Shown here in pieces: positions 21,870 through 32,417 of a stretch of 64,000 nucleotides of DNA (the stretch's first letter is position 1; every line of letters starts with the position of its first letter). Origin of the DNA: Malaya genurostris (taxonomy: Eukaryota; Arthropoda; Insecta; Diptera; Culicidae). The notes under the pieces were generated by a model. That model worked only from the letters and a program-made list of their open reading frames with translations. It was not told where the DNA came from and made no database searches. The position numbers and the translations under genes are program-made. The DNA is taken from NCBI RefSeq assembly GCF_030247185.1, contig NC_080571.1, positions 146,181,964 through 146,245,963 of the forward strand, read 5' to 3'.

Positions 21870-24258
21870 AGTTTTGTGCCCGTTCCAGTTCCGCTTGCTG
21901 CAGTGGCTGGTACGAGTGCTGTTTTCTGGGCACCGTCTTTCCGGTTCCTAGTGCCTTAAATACGTCGATTGCTCGTAATACAAATGCTGTTGTTCGGTAT
22001 AGATGCACCCAACTGGAGAGATTTTCGATTATAATTATCGGTTCTGGGGTTTTACAGTGAAACATGAGATGCAAACGTAGTTGCTCACTAGTAGTTCTTA
22101 GGTCGAAGGACATTTTCGGCCACTCTGCAGCTGGTCGATATAGAAATTTGGGACCCTTGAACAATCTGCTGTTCATCGAAATGTCTGGTTTACGATGACA
22201 CTTAGTTCTGTCGTTGGCCACGTTATGTTTTGTAGGCACCCACCGCCATTCATTAACGTCTGTAGCCTCGAGGATCTCACTGATACGAAATGCGACAAAC
22301 TGATTATAACGGTGATGATCCGAGTGAAGCAAGTTTCGCGAGTCAGTCCAAAAAACCCTTTTTGATATATTCATAGTAAGCGCTTTATGCATACTTGCGG
22401 CCCATCTGACTCCCAGTACCGCTGATTGTAATTCTGATTTGGGGATCGATAAAAATTTCAAATGTGCTACCCTTGTTTTGGCACCAACTAATGAGCACTC
22501 CACGATGTCTGCTTCTTCAAAACGCAGGAAAACTGTTGCCGCAAACCCGGACTCACTGGCGTCGACAAATGTGTGTAATTGAATATCCGTTGAGGATGAT
22601 AGTACTATACGTGATCTGAAACATCGAGGGACTTGGACTTCCTGTACTAAAGGTAAGATCTTTATCCATGTTAGCCACTTTCGGTACGAGTTCTCGTCGA
22701 TTGGATCATTCCATCCGGTGCGGAATCTCCACACCTCCTGCATCAGTACCTTCAAGTAGATAAGAACGTGTCCAATCAAACCAAGGGGGTCATACACTCT
22801 CATTAAGGTTCGTAGAGCTTCACTTTTCGTTGGTGGTCGTACGCCCATTAGTAACTCAGAATCGTATTGGATCGAGAGCCGATAAGTGAAAGTGTCTGGT
22901 GTGGTGCACCAGTACATTCCTAGTACCTTCTCAGTTGCAGTTTCGGAACCTAATCGAATGCTTTTCTGCTCGGTAACTCCTTCTCGCAGAGCATCAAGCA
23001 CTCGTGATGAATTCGAGATCCAATTTCTTATCTCAAATCCGCCTTTATCATGGATCCATTTCACGTTTCGCGCAAGTTGAATAGCTTCGTCTTCTGTCTC
23101 GAGACTTGTTAGCATGTCATCTACATAGTGACGTCGGACGATGGCGTCAACGGCTACAGGGTATTGCTGTTCATACTGCATCGCATTAAGATTTTTTATA
23201 TGTTGCGCACTGCTGGGCGAACAGCATGTGCCGAATGTCATGACTCGCAAGACAAACACACTCGGTTCGATATCTTTCTTATTGGCCCGCCACAAGAAAC
23301 GCTGACAGTGCTGGTCTACATCGCGAATTAGAACTTGGTGATACATATCACGTATGTCACCGGTAATGCCAACTCGAAATTCGCGAAACTTGTTCAGAAC
23401 CGTCAAAAGAGGTGTCAGTCGATCCGGTCCGGTTAATAATACTGAGTTCAGGGAGACCCCGTGAGCCTTTGCAGCCGCGTCCCACACGAGGCGAACTTTA
23501 TTTGGTTTGTTGGGATTTATCACGGGGAAGATCGGTAAATACCACGATCGGGGCCGATGTGCGCTAAGCTCTTCGGGTGATAGGTTTCTAATGTATTGTT
23601 TTTGTAGATAGTCTTGAATTTTTTCATCTAGCAGGGATGCCAGCTCCTCATCTTTCATGAGGCGTTGTTGCAAACATTTCCACCGTCTCATAGCCATCGC
23701 CTGACTGTCCGGGAGTCTTACGTTATCGTATTTCCACAATAACCCCACTTCGTATTGTCCATCTATACGTCGCGTTGTTTTATTCAAGATGTCTTGAGCC
23801 CTTTGTTCTGCTGATGGTAACAAACCTGTGGCAGGTTTCACCACTCCCATACTATCTAAGGAGAAGTACTCCTTCATAAAATCTTCGTCTGTCTTATAAT
23901 CACATTGACGAACTCGAGTTGAGTGGTGATTAACGAATTGATACGTCGAGGGATTTTGGTTGCTGCTTCCATAAACTGTCCACCCTAACCTTGTCTTAAC
24001 GGCTACTGGCTCATTTATGGCACCTTCTCGTCCCTTAAGGGCGTATCCGAGGCTAGCGTGATCAAGCCCAATTAGTATGCGGGGAACGGCATGATAATAG
24101 GTGCCTATCGGTAGTCCTTGAAGATGCGTAAATTTTTTATTCAACTCCTCCATTATTAGCGTTTGGTGTAGTAGCTGTAACTCTCTGACAGTCCGAACAA
24201 ATGAAAGCCGATATTTCCTTTTATTATTGTTTGTAGCAGCTATGTTCAAATCGACCAT
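21870..24258 (-). pseudogene. BEL/Pao Pol: reverse transcriptase and RNase H, integrase lost
   Basis: Open over about 797 codons but in the same frame as Gag and separated by two stops. Residues about 44-95 are the conserved post-protease region ('LIGLDHASLGYALKGREG'). RT spans about 230-400: 'WYLPIFPVINPNKPNKVRLV', motif A Asp in 'TGDIRDMYHQV', motif C 'YVDDML' at about 378. The BEL connection follows ('YDPLGLIGHVLIYLKVLMQE'). RNase H begins at about 563 with 'TFVDASESGFAATVFL', then 'SELQSAVLGVRWA' and 'WTDSRNLL'. 'ERAQNYL' at about 791 would lead into the integrase zinc region, but the reading then switches to LINE sequence. Confidence 0.85.
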
Positions 24259-24318
24259 TCGCGAGCTTTCCTCAACGCGCCGTGTGCCTTCCGTCTATTT
24301 CAAGCAAAGCGGTTTTTG

Positions 24319-26175
24319 TTATCCAGTAAGCTGCAACTGGTGTGCAAGACTATCCTCTATAAGAGTTAACATCATCGTCGCTTGCTCTGAATTGTGAGTG
24401 ACGCCTTTATTAGGTTTATGCAAGAACGGATGATGCATGTACTGACACTCGTCTGTACCGCATTCTTTTCGCTGACGGCATGTTCCACCGTGACGGTGCA
24501 AGCACATTTTGCACAGCCTTCTGTCCTTTAGGAAAGACCATTTTGTTTCGTAATTAAGACATTTAAACGTGTCACAATCCGCGAGAGATGAACAATTATT
24601 ATGGCAAAGAGTGCATTCTCCTGTGATGTCACTCTGCCATTGTTTGGAGTACGATTGCTGTTGCTGAGAGCGCGTAGGCGAAATATCAGAAGGCGGTTGG
24701 TTGTCAGCATGAACGTTAAGATATCGGTCCTCTTTCCTACCGAAACGAGGTTTACGTTGAGTAGGAGCTGTGGCCAAAACTGAACTAGCATCTTCGGCCA
24801 TCGAGTACAACCATGAACTGTAGTCTGATAACTTAGGCGATGGCATTCGTCTAGAGTGTTTGGCCCAGTCAAGCCGAAGATGGGAAGGCAGCTTCGCTAT
24901 CAGCTCGTAGCGTAATGCGGCGTTGTACATGAAGTCTTCCAATTCACAGGCCTCTATTGTGGCACAGAGATTTTCTACTGATAAGGCAAAGTTTATTAAT
25001 GTTTCTAGCCTGCCAATATCCGGTGATGGCAACCAGCGGATTTTGAGAGTTATTGCGTGAATTAAGGCTTCGGGTCTACCAAATAACATTCTCAACGTTG
25101 ACATGACGCCGTTCACGTTGGAGGGATGCAGCAAACGACAGCGCACCGCTTCTAAGGCTTGCCGTTTCAAACATTTCCTCAAGCGTAGCATATTCTCTTC
25201 ATTAGAGAATCCGCACATTTGAGTCGAGGAGTTAAACATGGACAAAAATAATGGCCAATCCTCGGGATCGCCGTTGAAGTCTGGCAGTTCTTTTGGTACG
25301 GCTTGTCTCGCAGCTAGTTGACTACGATGAAGAAACAACGAATTAGGCTCGACGGCACTCGTGAGCTGATTCGTCCCCGGTTTTCCTTTTCCATTCGATG
25401 TAGAACACTGACCAGGATTAAATTGATCCATTTTTTGTATTGTACCATTGGCTTGTTGTTCCGCCCCCGATAATACCGTCCTCGAACTACTTTGCATTCC
25501 ATGTTTCGATACGTTGCGGCCATCTTTGCTGCTACAACTAGGCTCTTGATAGGTATCTACATCATTGATCCACTTCTCAATTCTGGAATTTGGCATGACG
25601 AATCCTGCTTCACTGTCTTCAGAGGAATCACTGGCTGCTCCCTGAAGTAGATTGAATTTTTTGTCTTGGAACTGTTGCTCTAGCTCCTCCTCAATTGCTA
25701 GTTTGCGCAGGGCGAACTTTTCTTTCAGCTTCCTATCTTCTTCTAACCTCAGCAATTGTATTTCCAGTTGTCTTCGATTAGATTTTTTAGATAGTTTAGA
25801 ATTTGTTTCACGTTGCGGTTGCGACAGCTCAGCTGAGTTTTCTTCGGTACGTTTTTTATCCAGAAGTTCGGCTTCTTCGCACTTCCCACAAATCCAGTCC
25901 TTTTCCGATATACCTCCGGTTACATCCACACAAATGAAGTGATACCAGGAATCACAACGATCGCATTGGACCATGTTACTGCTGTCCGGCTCATCGCATA
26001 AGGCGCAATTACTTCCCTTTAGTACTTCGGAATCTTTCTCTAAACGCATAGAAACATTGACGCGTCCGGACCTTTTCGTACTCCTCTTACTGCATTCGGG
26101 ATCGGTCAGTACGTCTCCTTTGGGAGTTCTGCTTGAAGTATGCCGGTTTTTCCTCTTAGAGTTGGTGCTGGGCAT
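24319..26175 (-). CDS. BEL/Pao Gag with N-terminal PHD finger
   Basis: A 618-residue open frame from ATG at 26175. Residues about 57-99 form a PHD-type zinc finger: C-x2-C ('CALC'), 'CDRC', 'WYHFIC' and 'WICGKC'. A charged coiled-coil-like segment follows (about 130-180: 'QLLRLEEDRKLKEKFALRK'). Residues about 300-470 are a DUF1759-like capsid region ('LPDFNGDPEDWPLFLSMF'). Residues about 520-590 are Cys/His rich ('CTLCHNNC', 'CKMCLHRHGGTC', 'CQYMHHPFLH'), as in a BEL nucleocapsid. The frame enters the protease ('LTLIEDSLAHQLQLTG') but the usual D-x-G-S/T is not visible before it, so the protease seems damaged. The gag part itself is intact. Confidence 0.8.
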   Translation of the reverse strand: MPSTNSKRKNRHTSSRTPKGDVLTDPECSKRSTKRSGRVNVSMRLEKDSEVLKGSNCALCDEPDSSNMVQCDRCDSWYHFICVDVTGGISEKDWICGKCEEAELLDKKRTEENSAELSQPQRETNSKLSKKSNRRQLEIQLLRLEEDRKLKEKFALRKLAIEEELEQQFQDKKFNLLQGAASDSSEDSEAGFVMPNSRIEKWINDVDTYQEPSCSSKDGRNVSKHGMQSSSRTVLSGAEQQANGTIQKMDQFNPGQCSTSNGKGKPGTNQLTSAVEPNSLFLHRSQLAARQAVPKELPDFNGDPEDWPLFLSMFNSSTQMCGFSNEENMLRLRKCLKRQALEAVRCRLLHPSNVNGVMSTLRMLFGRPEALIHAITLKIRWLPSPDIGRLETLINFALSVENLCATIEACELEDFMYNAALRYELIAKLPSHLRLDWAKHSRRMPSPKLSDYSSWLYSMAEDASSVLATAPTQRKPRFGRKEDRYLNVHADNQPPSDISPTRSQQQQSYSKQWQSDITGECTLCHNNCSSLADCDTFKCLNYETKWSFLKDRRLCKMCLHRHGGTCRQRKECGTDECQYMHHPFLHKPNKGVTHNSEQATMMLTLIEDSLAHQLQLTG

Positions 26176-26750
26176 TACGATAACGTACTAAACGAGTTTT
26201 TAAAAATGTTATTTGAGTAAGCGAAGAAGAATGCGATTTCCAATTCAATAATCTGATTTTATTACGGCAGATTAAAAATTCCTAGAAAGTACAATCTCTT
26301 CAATTATGTTTCTATTAAATGATACGTACGTTTAGTAATCTCCGTTTCAAATAACAATAATTCACTATATTTGATCCCATTCAGTGGGAAAACGGATTTG
26401 GAGCGGATTAAGCTCTCGAAATAGCACGAATATGTGGTCAGCAACCTAACCTCGAAATATTCAGTTATAATTAAGCTAAATAATGCATTTTACTCTTACC
26501 GAAAGGTAGATGATCAGCTATAACAATATATCGTTCTAGTAACTCTTCCGGTTAGGCAACCTACCAAATTATTTCGAATTAAATCAAATTTGCTCACACG
26601 AGCGTTCTGTAAGCGTTCCAACCATCTACTTTTGTTCCTTGCATTCTGCTAATGTCATTGTTTCCAGTCGTTGCTCTAGTTAGACCTCAATCTCGGTGTT
26701 GTCGCGAAGTATGCTTTCCAAGACGCATATAACTCGAGGTAGCACTATCA
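26176..26750 (-). other. Leader and probable 5' LTR of the BEL element
   Basis: Non-coding sequence between the BEL gag start and the point (about 26,750) where gypsy RT codons ('KQVNEMLEDG') stop. Position implies a 5' LTR plus leader; with the 3' LTR lost there is no second copy to fix the ends, and no primer-binding site was identified. Confidence 0.45.
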
Positions 26751-26754
26751 ATAT

Positions 26755-27055
26755 CCATCTTCCAACATTTCGTTTACTTGCTTCTCGACTTCAGCTTTGT
26801 GAACCTGGGGGTATCTGTATGTTTTCGTGTGCACAGGGATGTCGTCAACTATTTTAATTCGATGTTGGATCGTGAAAGTGCAAGACAATTTTCTTGAATC
26901 TTTGTGAAGGATTTTGGAATATTTAGAAAGTATGTTATTTTCAATAGTGCGGGTTTTTCTTCAGAAATAAGATGACGACTTCTAATCATTTTTTCTAATT
27001 CTGCGTAGGGTGTGTGAGATGTTTGATGAAGGTGATTTAAGTTTATGTTGTTCAC
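26755..27055 (-). pseudogene. Errantivirus reverse transcriptase, N-terminal fragment
   Basis: It includes 'NLNHLHQT' after the protease, then 'IVDDIPVHTKTYRYPQVHK' and 'EVEKQVNEMLEDG', the region preceding RT motif 1 in gypsy-clade Pol. The frames change between these pieces. Gypsy similarity ends at about 26,755 where the BEL insertion begins; the catalytic RT motifs are missing from the window. Confidence 0.7.
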
Positions 27056-27216
27056 CTCTGCTACCTGTATTGTTTTAGCCGGATGCGTTCAATGAAATGT
27101 CACAATTTGGCCAAAATTTCTTATCCGTTTACGAAACTTTTTCTGCGTGATACAATCCTGACTGGATTACTGCATTATCTATTTTTATATCATTTGGAAG
27201 GTAAACGTTGCTACTG

Positions 27217-27700
27217 TCATGAGAAACGAAGAGTGATGATTCTTGTCGAATTTTCAGTCAGTGTTATCTGCGGCGGACCTAATTTCCTTATTTGCATGGG
27301 AAGTGTTTTTTTTTGTGGGAGAACTAATTTATGATTGCTCACATCAATAATAGCTTCTAAATCAGAGAGTGTTTCATAACCTATGATACCGTCGAAAAAT
27401 GTATGAAAAAATGAAAACCGTCGAAAAATGTATGACAAAATGAAAACGATGAACTTTTTCTTTCAGACCGAAAAGTGTCGTAATAAATTTTTTATCAGCG
27501 GAATGTTGCCCTGAAGTGTTAGAGATTTGAATGGTTTTGCATTTTTCTTGTTTTGATTTTGGAATCAGACGGGGAGAAATAAAATTTTTGTTCGAACCAC
27601 AGTCTACTAGTAATTTTGCGTCTTTGCCAAAGAGTTTAACTGTTACATAGGGTAGTCCATTTATTGCATTCAGGTCAGCGATTTTGTTATCTTCTTGCTC
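27217..27700 (-). pseudogene. Errantivirus protease
   Basis: The catalytic motif is seen as 'AKLLVDCGSNKNFISP' (usual D-T/S-G-S/A; here Asp-Cys-Gly-Ser). The flap and C-terminal half ('FFDGIIGYETLSDL', 'AIIDVSNHKLVLP') lie in another frame downstream. A short duplication near 27,395-27,440 ('ccgtcgaaaaatgtatgac' twice) coincides with the frame break. Confidence 0.7.
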
Positions 27701-28565
27701 TAATTCGTTGTCTTCCTGCTCGGCATCGTGATTGTAAATTCTGTTAGAACTCAACGATGGGTCTATTTCCATTGGTGTCGTTTTTTGCCTGTCTGATGAA
27801 CTTTTGTGCCGAGTTGAAGATTGTGCTTCCGGATATATGTTGTATGGTTTATTACAAGGCTTAAAATTTTTGTTGGACTTAGGTTGTTGCTCGAATGCTG
27901 CTTGGGTGTGTGTTTTAGTTTTCTCTGCATTTTGGAATCTACACAAGAATGCATAGGCATCCTCTAAATCACTTGGTTGAGCAGTTTGAGCATATCCGAA
28001 ATATGATTTACTGAGTACGTTTATAAAACAGCCAAACATTCTTGTTCTAAAAACTGGTTTATTGCTTCCCAGTGTGCCAAGTAGGTTTGATTTGGCTTCG
28101 CTAAAGATTTCATGTTAACCGTACCAGAGTTGTGTATTGTAAGTCGCAATGTTATTGGGTGCACCATAAGCACTGTGAAACATTTCTGCTAGCTCATCGA
28201 AGGTAGTTGGGTTTCCATTTACACATATCATGTCTCGGGCTTTGCTTTCGACTTTGGATTAGCACCGCCTGTTGTACACGGCAAATAGATTCGGGGCTAC
28301 GTGTGTGTCTAGCCAATGAGTCAATTATTTTTTATTCCCGTCGAATGATGGAATCATCCAAATTGGATCGGGAACTCTAAAGAAGTCAGTGCGGCGATCC
28401 TCCATTGCGAAAGCTTGCCGTTGTTGTTGCAGTTATTGCTGCTGCAGTTGTAAGGTGCTATTCTCCATTTGGAGGACACCGATTCTTTGTTCCAAGCTTT
28501 GAATTTAATCAAAGATGGCTTGAAAAATAAAAGTTTTCCATTTCAGAGAACTTTGAGGCTCATAC
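27701..28565 (-). pseudogene. Errantivirus Gag
   Basis: Gypsy-type gag signatures are spread over frames with stops: 'FFRVPDPIWMIPSFDGNKK' near 28,390-28,330, 'ARDMICVNGNPTTFDELAEM' near 28,230-28,180 and 'GAPNNIATYNTQLW'. These are followed by 'DLEDAYAFLCRFQNAEKTKT' and a hydrophilic tail to the protease. A glutamine-rich stretch near 28,420-28,450 precedes the capsid region. The true start was not fixed. Confidence 0.7.
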
Positions 28566-28966
28566 TTTTGGAATTGGGTTGAATTTGGGCATAAAATTGT
28601 AGTACAATAATGGGAGAGATCACTCACGGTTCCTCGTTCTTGAGGTTATAAAATCCACCGATTTAGTGTTTTTTTTATTCAATATTATAATATAATTTAA
28701 AGGCACACAGCTTAAGCTCTAAGATGCCAAGGATATTTACTAATCCTAATTTCGACTAACTTAGCACTAGAATAGTATCATTATGTAATGTAGTATCGGG
28801 GTAGCGGATTCTCGAGAATTAAGCTTTCAGCTGGCGAATTAAATATTACATGAGGATATTCCATATGGCGTTGGTGAATATATATGTTTGTTGCATCCTT
28901 CGGCCGTGTGGGTCCGCGAGAGACACCTCCAGGATACGAAGGCCCGGCGGGTGGCCCGCATGCTGG

Positions 28967-29344
28967 TCATCGACTGGAGCGGTCTTCAGTGGGTGGTGAT
29001 GATGATATTGCCGAAGAGAATGAAAGAGAAGTAAATATTGTGGAAAACGTGGTAAAAAGGGGATGTGGGAACAAAATGTCTGAAAACGAAAGATGTTTAA
29101 GATACTGGTATATGAGAAGCATATATAAACAATCCCGACTCGCCAACACATCCCGAACCGGAACTCCAGGCGGTCTACCTCGGGCCCTAAGGGATTCCAG
29201 TAGCTTCGACCTGGCGTCGCGATACTCTACGCACGAACACACGATATGCTCGATGTCCTGATAACCGTCGCCACAGGTGCAGAGACCGCTTTCCGTGAGT
29301 ACAACACGCCGGAGATGTGCGTTAAAAGTGTAGTGATTTTTCAT
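28967..29344 (-). pseudogene. LINE A C-terminal zinc-type segment
   Basis: 'NHYTFNAHLRRVVLTESGLC' is followed by 'CGDGYQDIEHIVCSC', a Cys/His cluster conserved at the C-terminus of RNase H-bearing LINEs, then 'LLESLRARGRPPGVPV'. It corresponds to the end of the LINE B protein (38994-39626). The 40 residues after 'LIYQYLK' do not match LINE B and are Ser/Phe rich. Confidence 0.75.
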
Positions 29345-29346
29345 TG

Positions 29347-29966
29347 CCTGGAATGGAACAATGCGAAGGGACCCAGACTAACGATGTTAATTAAGACCGT
29401 TCAGATAAAGTTCTCAAATGTTCCCGTATTTTCCTCAGGAAATATGGGGGATACTTTCCTGGATTTATTACCCGGAGAGCTTCTATTGAGATTAGACTGT
29501 CTGTGACAATGAAGTAATGGTTTTTGGGCAAGGTTTCAATGATCTCGAGGGTGTACTGAACAGCAGCTAATTCTGCGCCGTAAACTGAAGCCGGATCACT
29601 GAGTTTGTAATAAGCGATGATGTTCTGATTGAAGGTGCCGAATCCTGTGGACCTGTTGATGTTTTATCCGTCAGTGTTAAACACCTTTTCATAGTTGACT
29701 GTTCCAAATTTATTATGAAATATGTTAGGAACCACTTGAGAGCGTATGTGATCCGGAATTTTACGAAACTCTTCTCTCATGGATGTGTCGAAAGACACAG
29801 TAGAGTAAATGAAATGGGCACGGTTGGAAACAAACGAAGAAGGATTAATATTCTGAGCCATGTAATTAAAATACAAGGACATAAAACGGGTCTGAGAATT
29901 GAGCTCGAACAGCATTTCGAAGTTTTCAATCACCATCGGATTCAAGATATTGCATCGGATAAGCAA
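29347..29966 (-). pseudogene. LINE A RNase H domain with internal deletion
   Basis: It starts around 'KVFNTDG' (usual Y-T-D-G-S), then after a stop 'GFGTFNQNI', 'SVYGAELAAVQYTLEIIETL' and 'IVTDSL'. It reaches 'VWVPSHCSIPGNE' and there jumps, with a change of frame, directly to the C-terminal 'KNHYTFNAHLRR' piece. LINE B has about 95 residues between the same two points, so a deletion of roughly 0.29 kb is inferred. Confidence 0.7.
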
Positions 29967-30276
29967 TCGATATGAGAGATTTCAGAATCGATTTTTCAAC
30001 AGTAAGTCGCCCGCGAGCACTACAAGACTCATCGTGTTAGTCGACTGCATGCAACCTATTTCAATACGCAAGCAACGATACTGAATTCTTTCTAGTTTAA
30101 TGAAATGGGTGTTCGCGGCGGATCGGAAGCATCCATATTCCATTACGGACAATATCGTTGTTTGGTACAGCCTGATCAGGTCTCTTGGGTGTGCACCCCA
30201 CCAAGTTCCGGTGATTGTACGAAGAAAATTGATTCTCTTTTCGTTTCAGATACCTGATGTGCCAACCCTAGGTGTC

Positions 30277-31102
30277 TTAGGAGTCGAACCAGACCTCGAA
30301 ATATTTAAATGTGAAGACCTGAGCTATGGTTCCACTCCCTAGTTGAAGCTGTAATTGTGCTGGCTCTGGCTTCCTTGATAACACAACCAGCTCGGTTTTC
30401 TCCATGAAAAACTCAATACCCATTTGAAGATCCATGTCGACAAATTGTCGAGGGTATCTTGCAGTGGTCCTTGGAGATCGGCAGCTTTGGGTCCTGTAAT
30501 AGACACAAAGGCTGTCGTCGGCAAGTTGTCTTAGCATGCAAGATGTGTTGATACATTCATTAATGTTGTTTACATAAAAGTTGTATAAAAGGGGGCTTAA
30601 GCATGAGCCCATGTAACTGAATCGTATTGTCGACAAATCACCATGCGCAAAATACATGTATTTCTCGGACATTAGATTATACAAAAAGTAATTCATAATG
30701 GGAGAATGACCATGCTGGTGCAACTTCTCGGATAGGATGTTTATGGAAACCGAGTCAAAAGCCATTTGTTCTTTACGAGCAAATGCCATTTGAATTTCGG
30801 TTGAGAGCAACGCGTTCGTTCCTTTGCCTCTGCGGAAGCCAAATTGTGTATCTGAAAGTAAGCGAGACTAACTCGACCCAATTGTCTAGACGAAATGGAA
30901 TCATTTTTTCGAGCAATTTCTGGCTACAGGAAAGCATAGCAATCGGCCCATACGAATTGTGATCGGAGGCTGGTTTTCCTGGTTTTTGAATGGCGCTAAC
31001 TCTTATTTGTCTCCAGTCATGTGGAACAATATTATCCTCAAGAAGCTTATTGAATAAATTCAATACGCGCCTTTTGGCAGAGTCAGGCAAATTTTTCAAC
31101 AA
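30277..31102 (-). pseudogene. LINE A reverse transcriptase
   Basis: RT pieces in two frames: 'DWRQIRVSAIQKPGKPASDH', 'IAMLSCSQKLLEKMI' (upstream); 'EQMAFDSVSINIL' (motif A region), 'GSCLSPLLYNFYVNNI' (motif B), 'LRQLADDSLCVYY' (motif C, Leu-Ala-Asp-Asp instead of Y/F-A-D-D), and 'VVLSRKPEP'. A frameshift near 30,790 divides it. The catalytic Asp pair of motif C is kept, but the copy is inactive because of frame breaks. Confidence 0.75.
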
Positions 31103-31166
31103 GTTGAATTTGATTTTGATAACCCCGGAGATTTATTGTTACATGACAAGAGCGCAAGTGAGAATT

Positions 31167-31820
31167 CTACCATAGAAACAGGTGTTTCGTTTCTGTTTTA
31201 TGAGGCTGTTCCGGAACAGAATCAGGACATACTTTTTTAGCGAAATCGAATATCCAGCGGTTAGAATATTCTTCATTTTCGTTCGTGGTGTTATGGTTAC
31301 GCATTCGTCGGGCCGTGTTCCAAAGAGCGCTCATTGATGTTTCTCTCGATAATTCGTCTACGAATCGACACCAATGACCGCTTTTCTTCGCTTTAATCAA
31401 GCTTTTCATTTTAGTGTCTAATGCCGCATAATTTCTATAATTATCAGGTGTTCCGTTTTTCCTTAACTCGATAAATGATGAAGCCCTCTTCGCGTTTAAT
31501 TCTGAGCACTCTTTGTCCCACCAGGGGTTCGGAGGACGGATGCTTGTTTTCGCGCCGGGTACACGTTTCGTCTGAGCTTGAATCGCGGAGTCAAGAATCA
31601 AGCCAGCCAAAAACGTGTACTCTTCCTCCGGAGGAAGTTCTTGTGTTGTTTCTAGTTTCTCAGATATCGAATTTGCGTCGCATTTCCAATCGTTATTTCG
31701 TGTGAGGTCATACGAAACATTGATTGTCTCCGACGGTCTTAATCCGTAGGCGATTGAAATCACGATATGTAGATGATCGCTACCGTGGGGATCAGGGATC
31801 TCCTTCCACGTGCAATCCAA
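31167..31820 (-). pseudogene. LINE A endonuclease C-terminus and linker
   Basis: It starts with 'HGSDHLHIVISI', the Ser-Asp-His motif ending an apurinic-type endonuclease. It continues with a linker typical of I-clade LINEs: 'PPNPWWDKECSELNAKR', then 'MKSLIKAKKSGHWCRFVDEL' and 'SALWNTARRMRN'. Confidence 0.75.
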
Positions 31821-31919
31821 CCGTAGCTATGTCGAGCAAATGGATAAATCCAGCGTACTTGTTTGTGCAGGGATCCGTGTCATTTCTCCCGTATTAAAGA
31901 TTGTCATATTAAAGTTGTC

Positions 31920-32417
31920 TCAAATATCATGGATCATAGCTGATCTGTTTTCGTCGAGAAGACAGCCCCATCCCGTACCGTGTGAATTAAACTCTCCGAA
32001 AACCAACGTCGGTGGAGGATGGAGCGCAATGATATCACTGAGCCGCTGATAACCAACCGAGGCTCTTGGGGGAATGTAGATGGAAGCAATGCAAAGGTCT
32101 TTGCCTTTGATTGTAACATGACATGCGACAACTTCAATATCTGGTATCGAGGGGAGGTTAATGCGATAGAAAGAATAGTACTTTTTGATCCTCAAAAGTA
32201 CTCCTCCATAGGGATCCTCTCGATCTAGACGAATATTGTTAAAATCGTGGGAATTTAGGGGAATTTCAGAAGTTAACCAAGTTTCGCACAATGCAAATGC
32301 GTCACATTTCAGATTATTTAGTAGAAATTTGAAAGAATCTATTTTTGGGATGATACTTCTACAATTCCACTGTATAACAGGGATTGTATCCGTGACCTCT
32401 ATGGGTGACTTAGCCAT
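31920..32417 (-). pseudogene. LINE A endonuclease N-terminal part
   Basis: Endonuclease motifs: 'VIQWNCRSIIPKIDSFKFLL', 'ALCETWL' (catalytic-type Glu), 'YGGVLLRIK', 'IASIYIPP' and 'GEFNSHGTGWG', where Asp of the usual G-D-F-N is replaced by Glu, a likely inactivating change. Confidence 0.75.

Larger units (their letters stand above)
21870..26750 (-). mobile_element. BEL/Pao retrotransposon, 3' half missing
   Basis: Gag (26175-24319) and most of Pol (24258-21870) lie in one continuous frame interrupted by two stops near 24,320-24,297. Pol ends abruptly at about residue 797 of the Pol segment, before integrase, where the LINE at 20.70-21.87 kb begins. No BEL sequence was recognised beyond the LINE, and the region after it is gypsy, so integrase and the 3' LTR are absent. 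The element sits within the gypsy RT (last gypsy codons near 26,755). Confidence 0.8.
18140..28565 (-). mobile_element. Gypsy-type endogenous errantivirus, internally disrupted
   Basis: Along the minus strand the order is gag (28.56-27.7 kb), protease (27.7-27.2), start of RT (27.05-26.75), then a foreign block (26.75-20.70: BEL element plus LINE), then integrase (20.70-19.54) and env (19.41-18.14). Most of RT and RNase H is missing, so the foreign block replaced rather than just interrupted it. Every domain carries stops or frameshifts. No LTR was identified: the 5' side is bounded by an I-like LINE and the 3' side by the Jockey LINE. Errantiviruses are insect retroelements that can carry an env gene. 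Confidence 0.8.
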
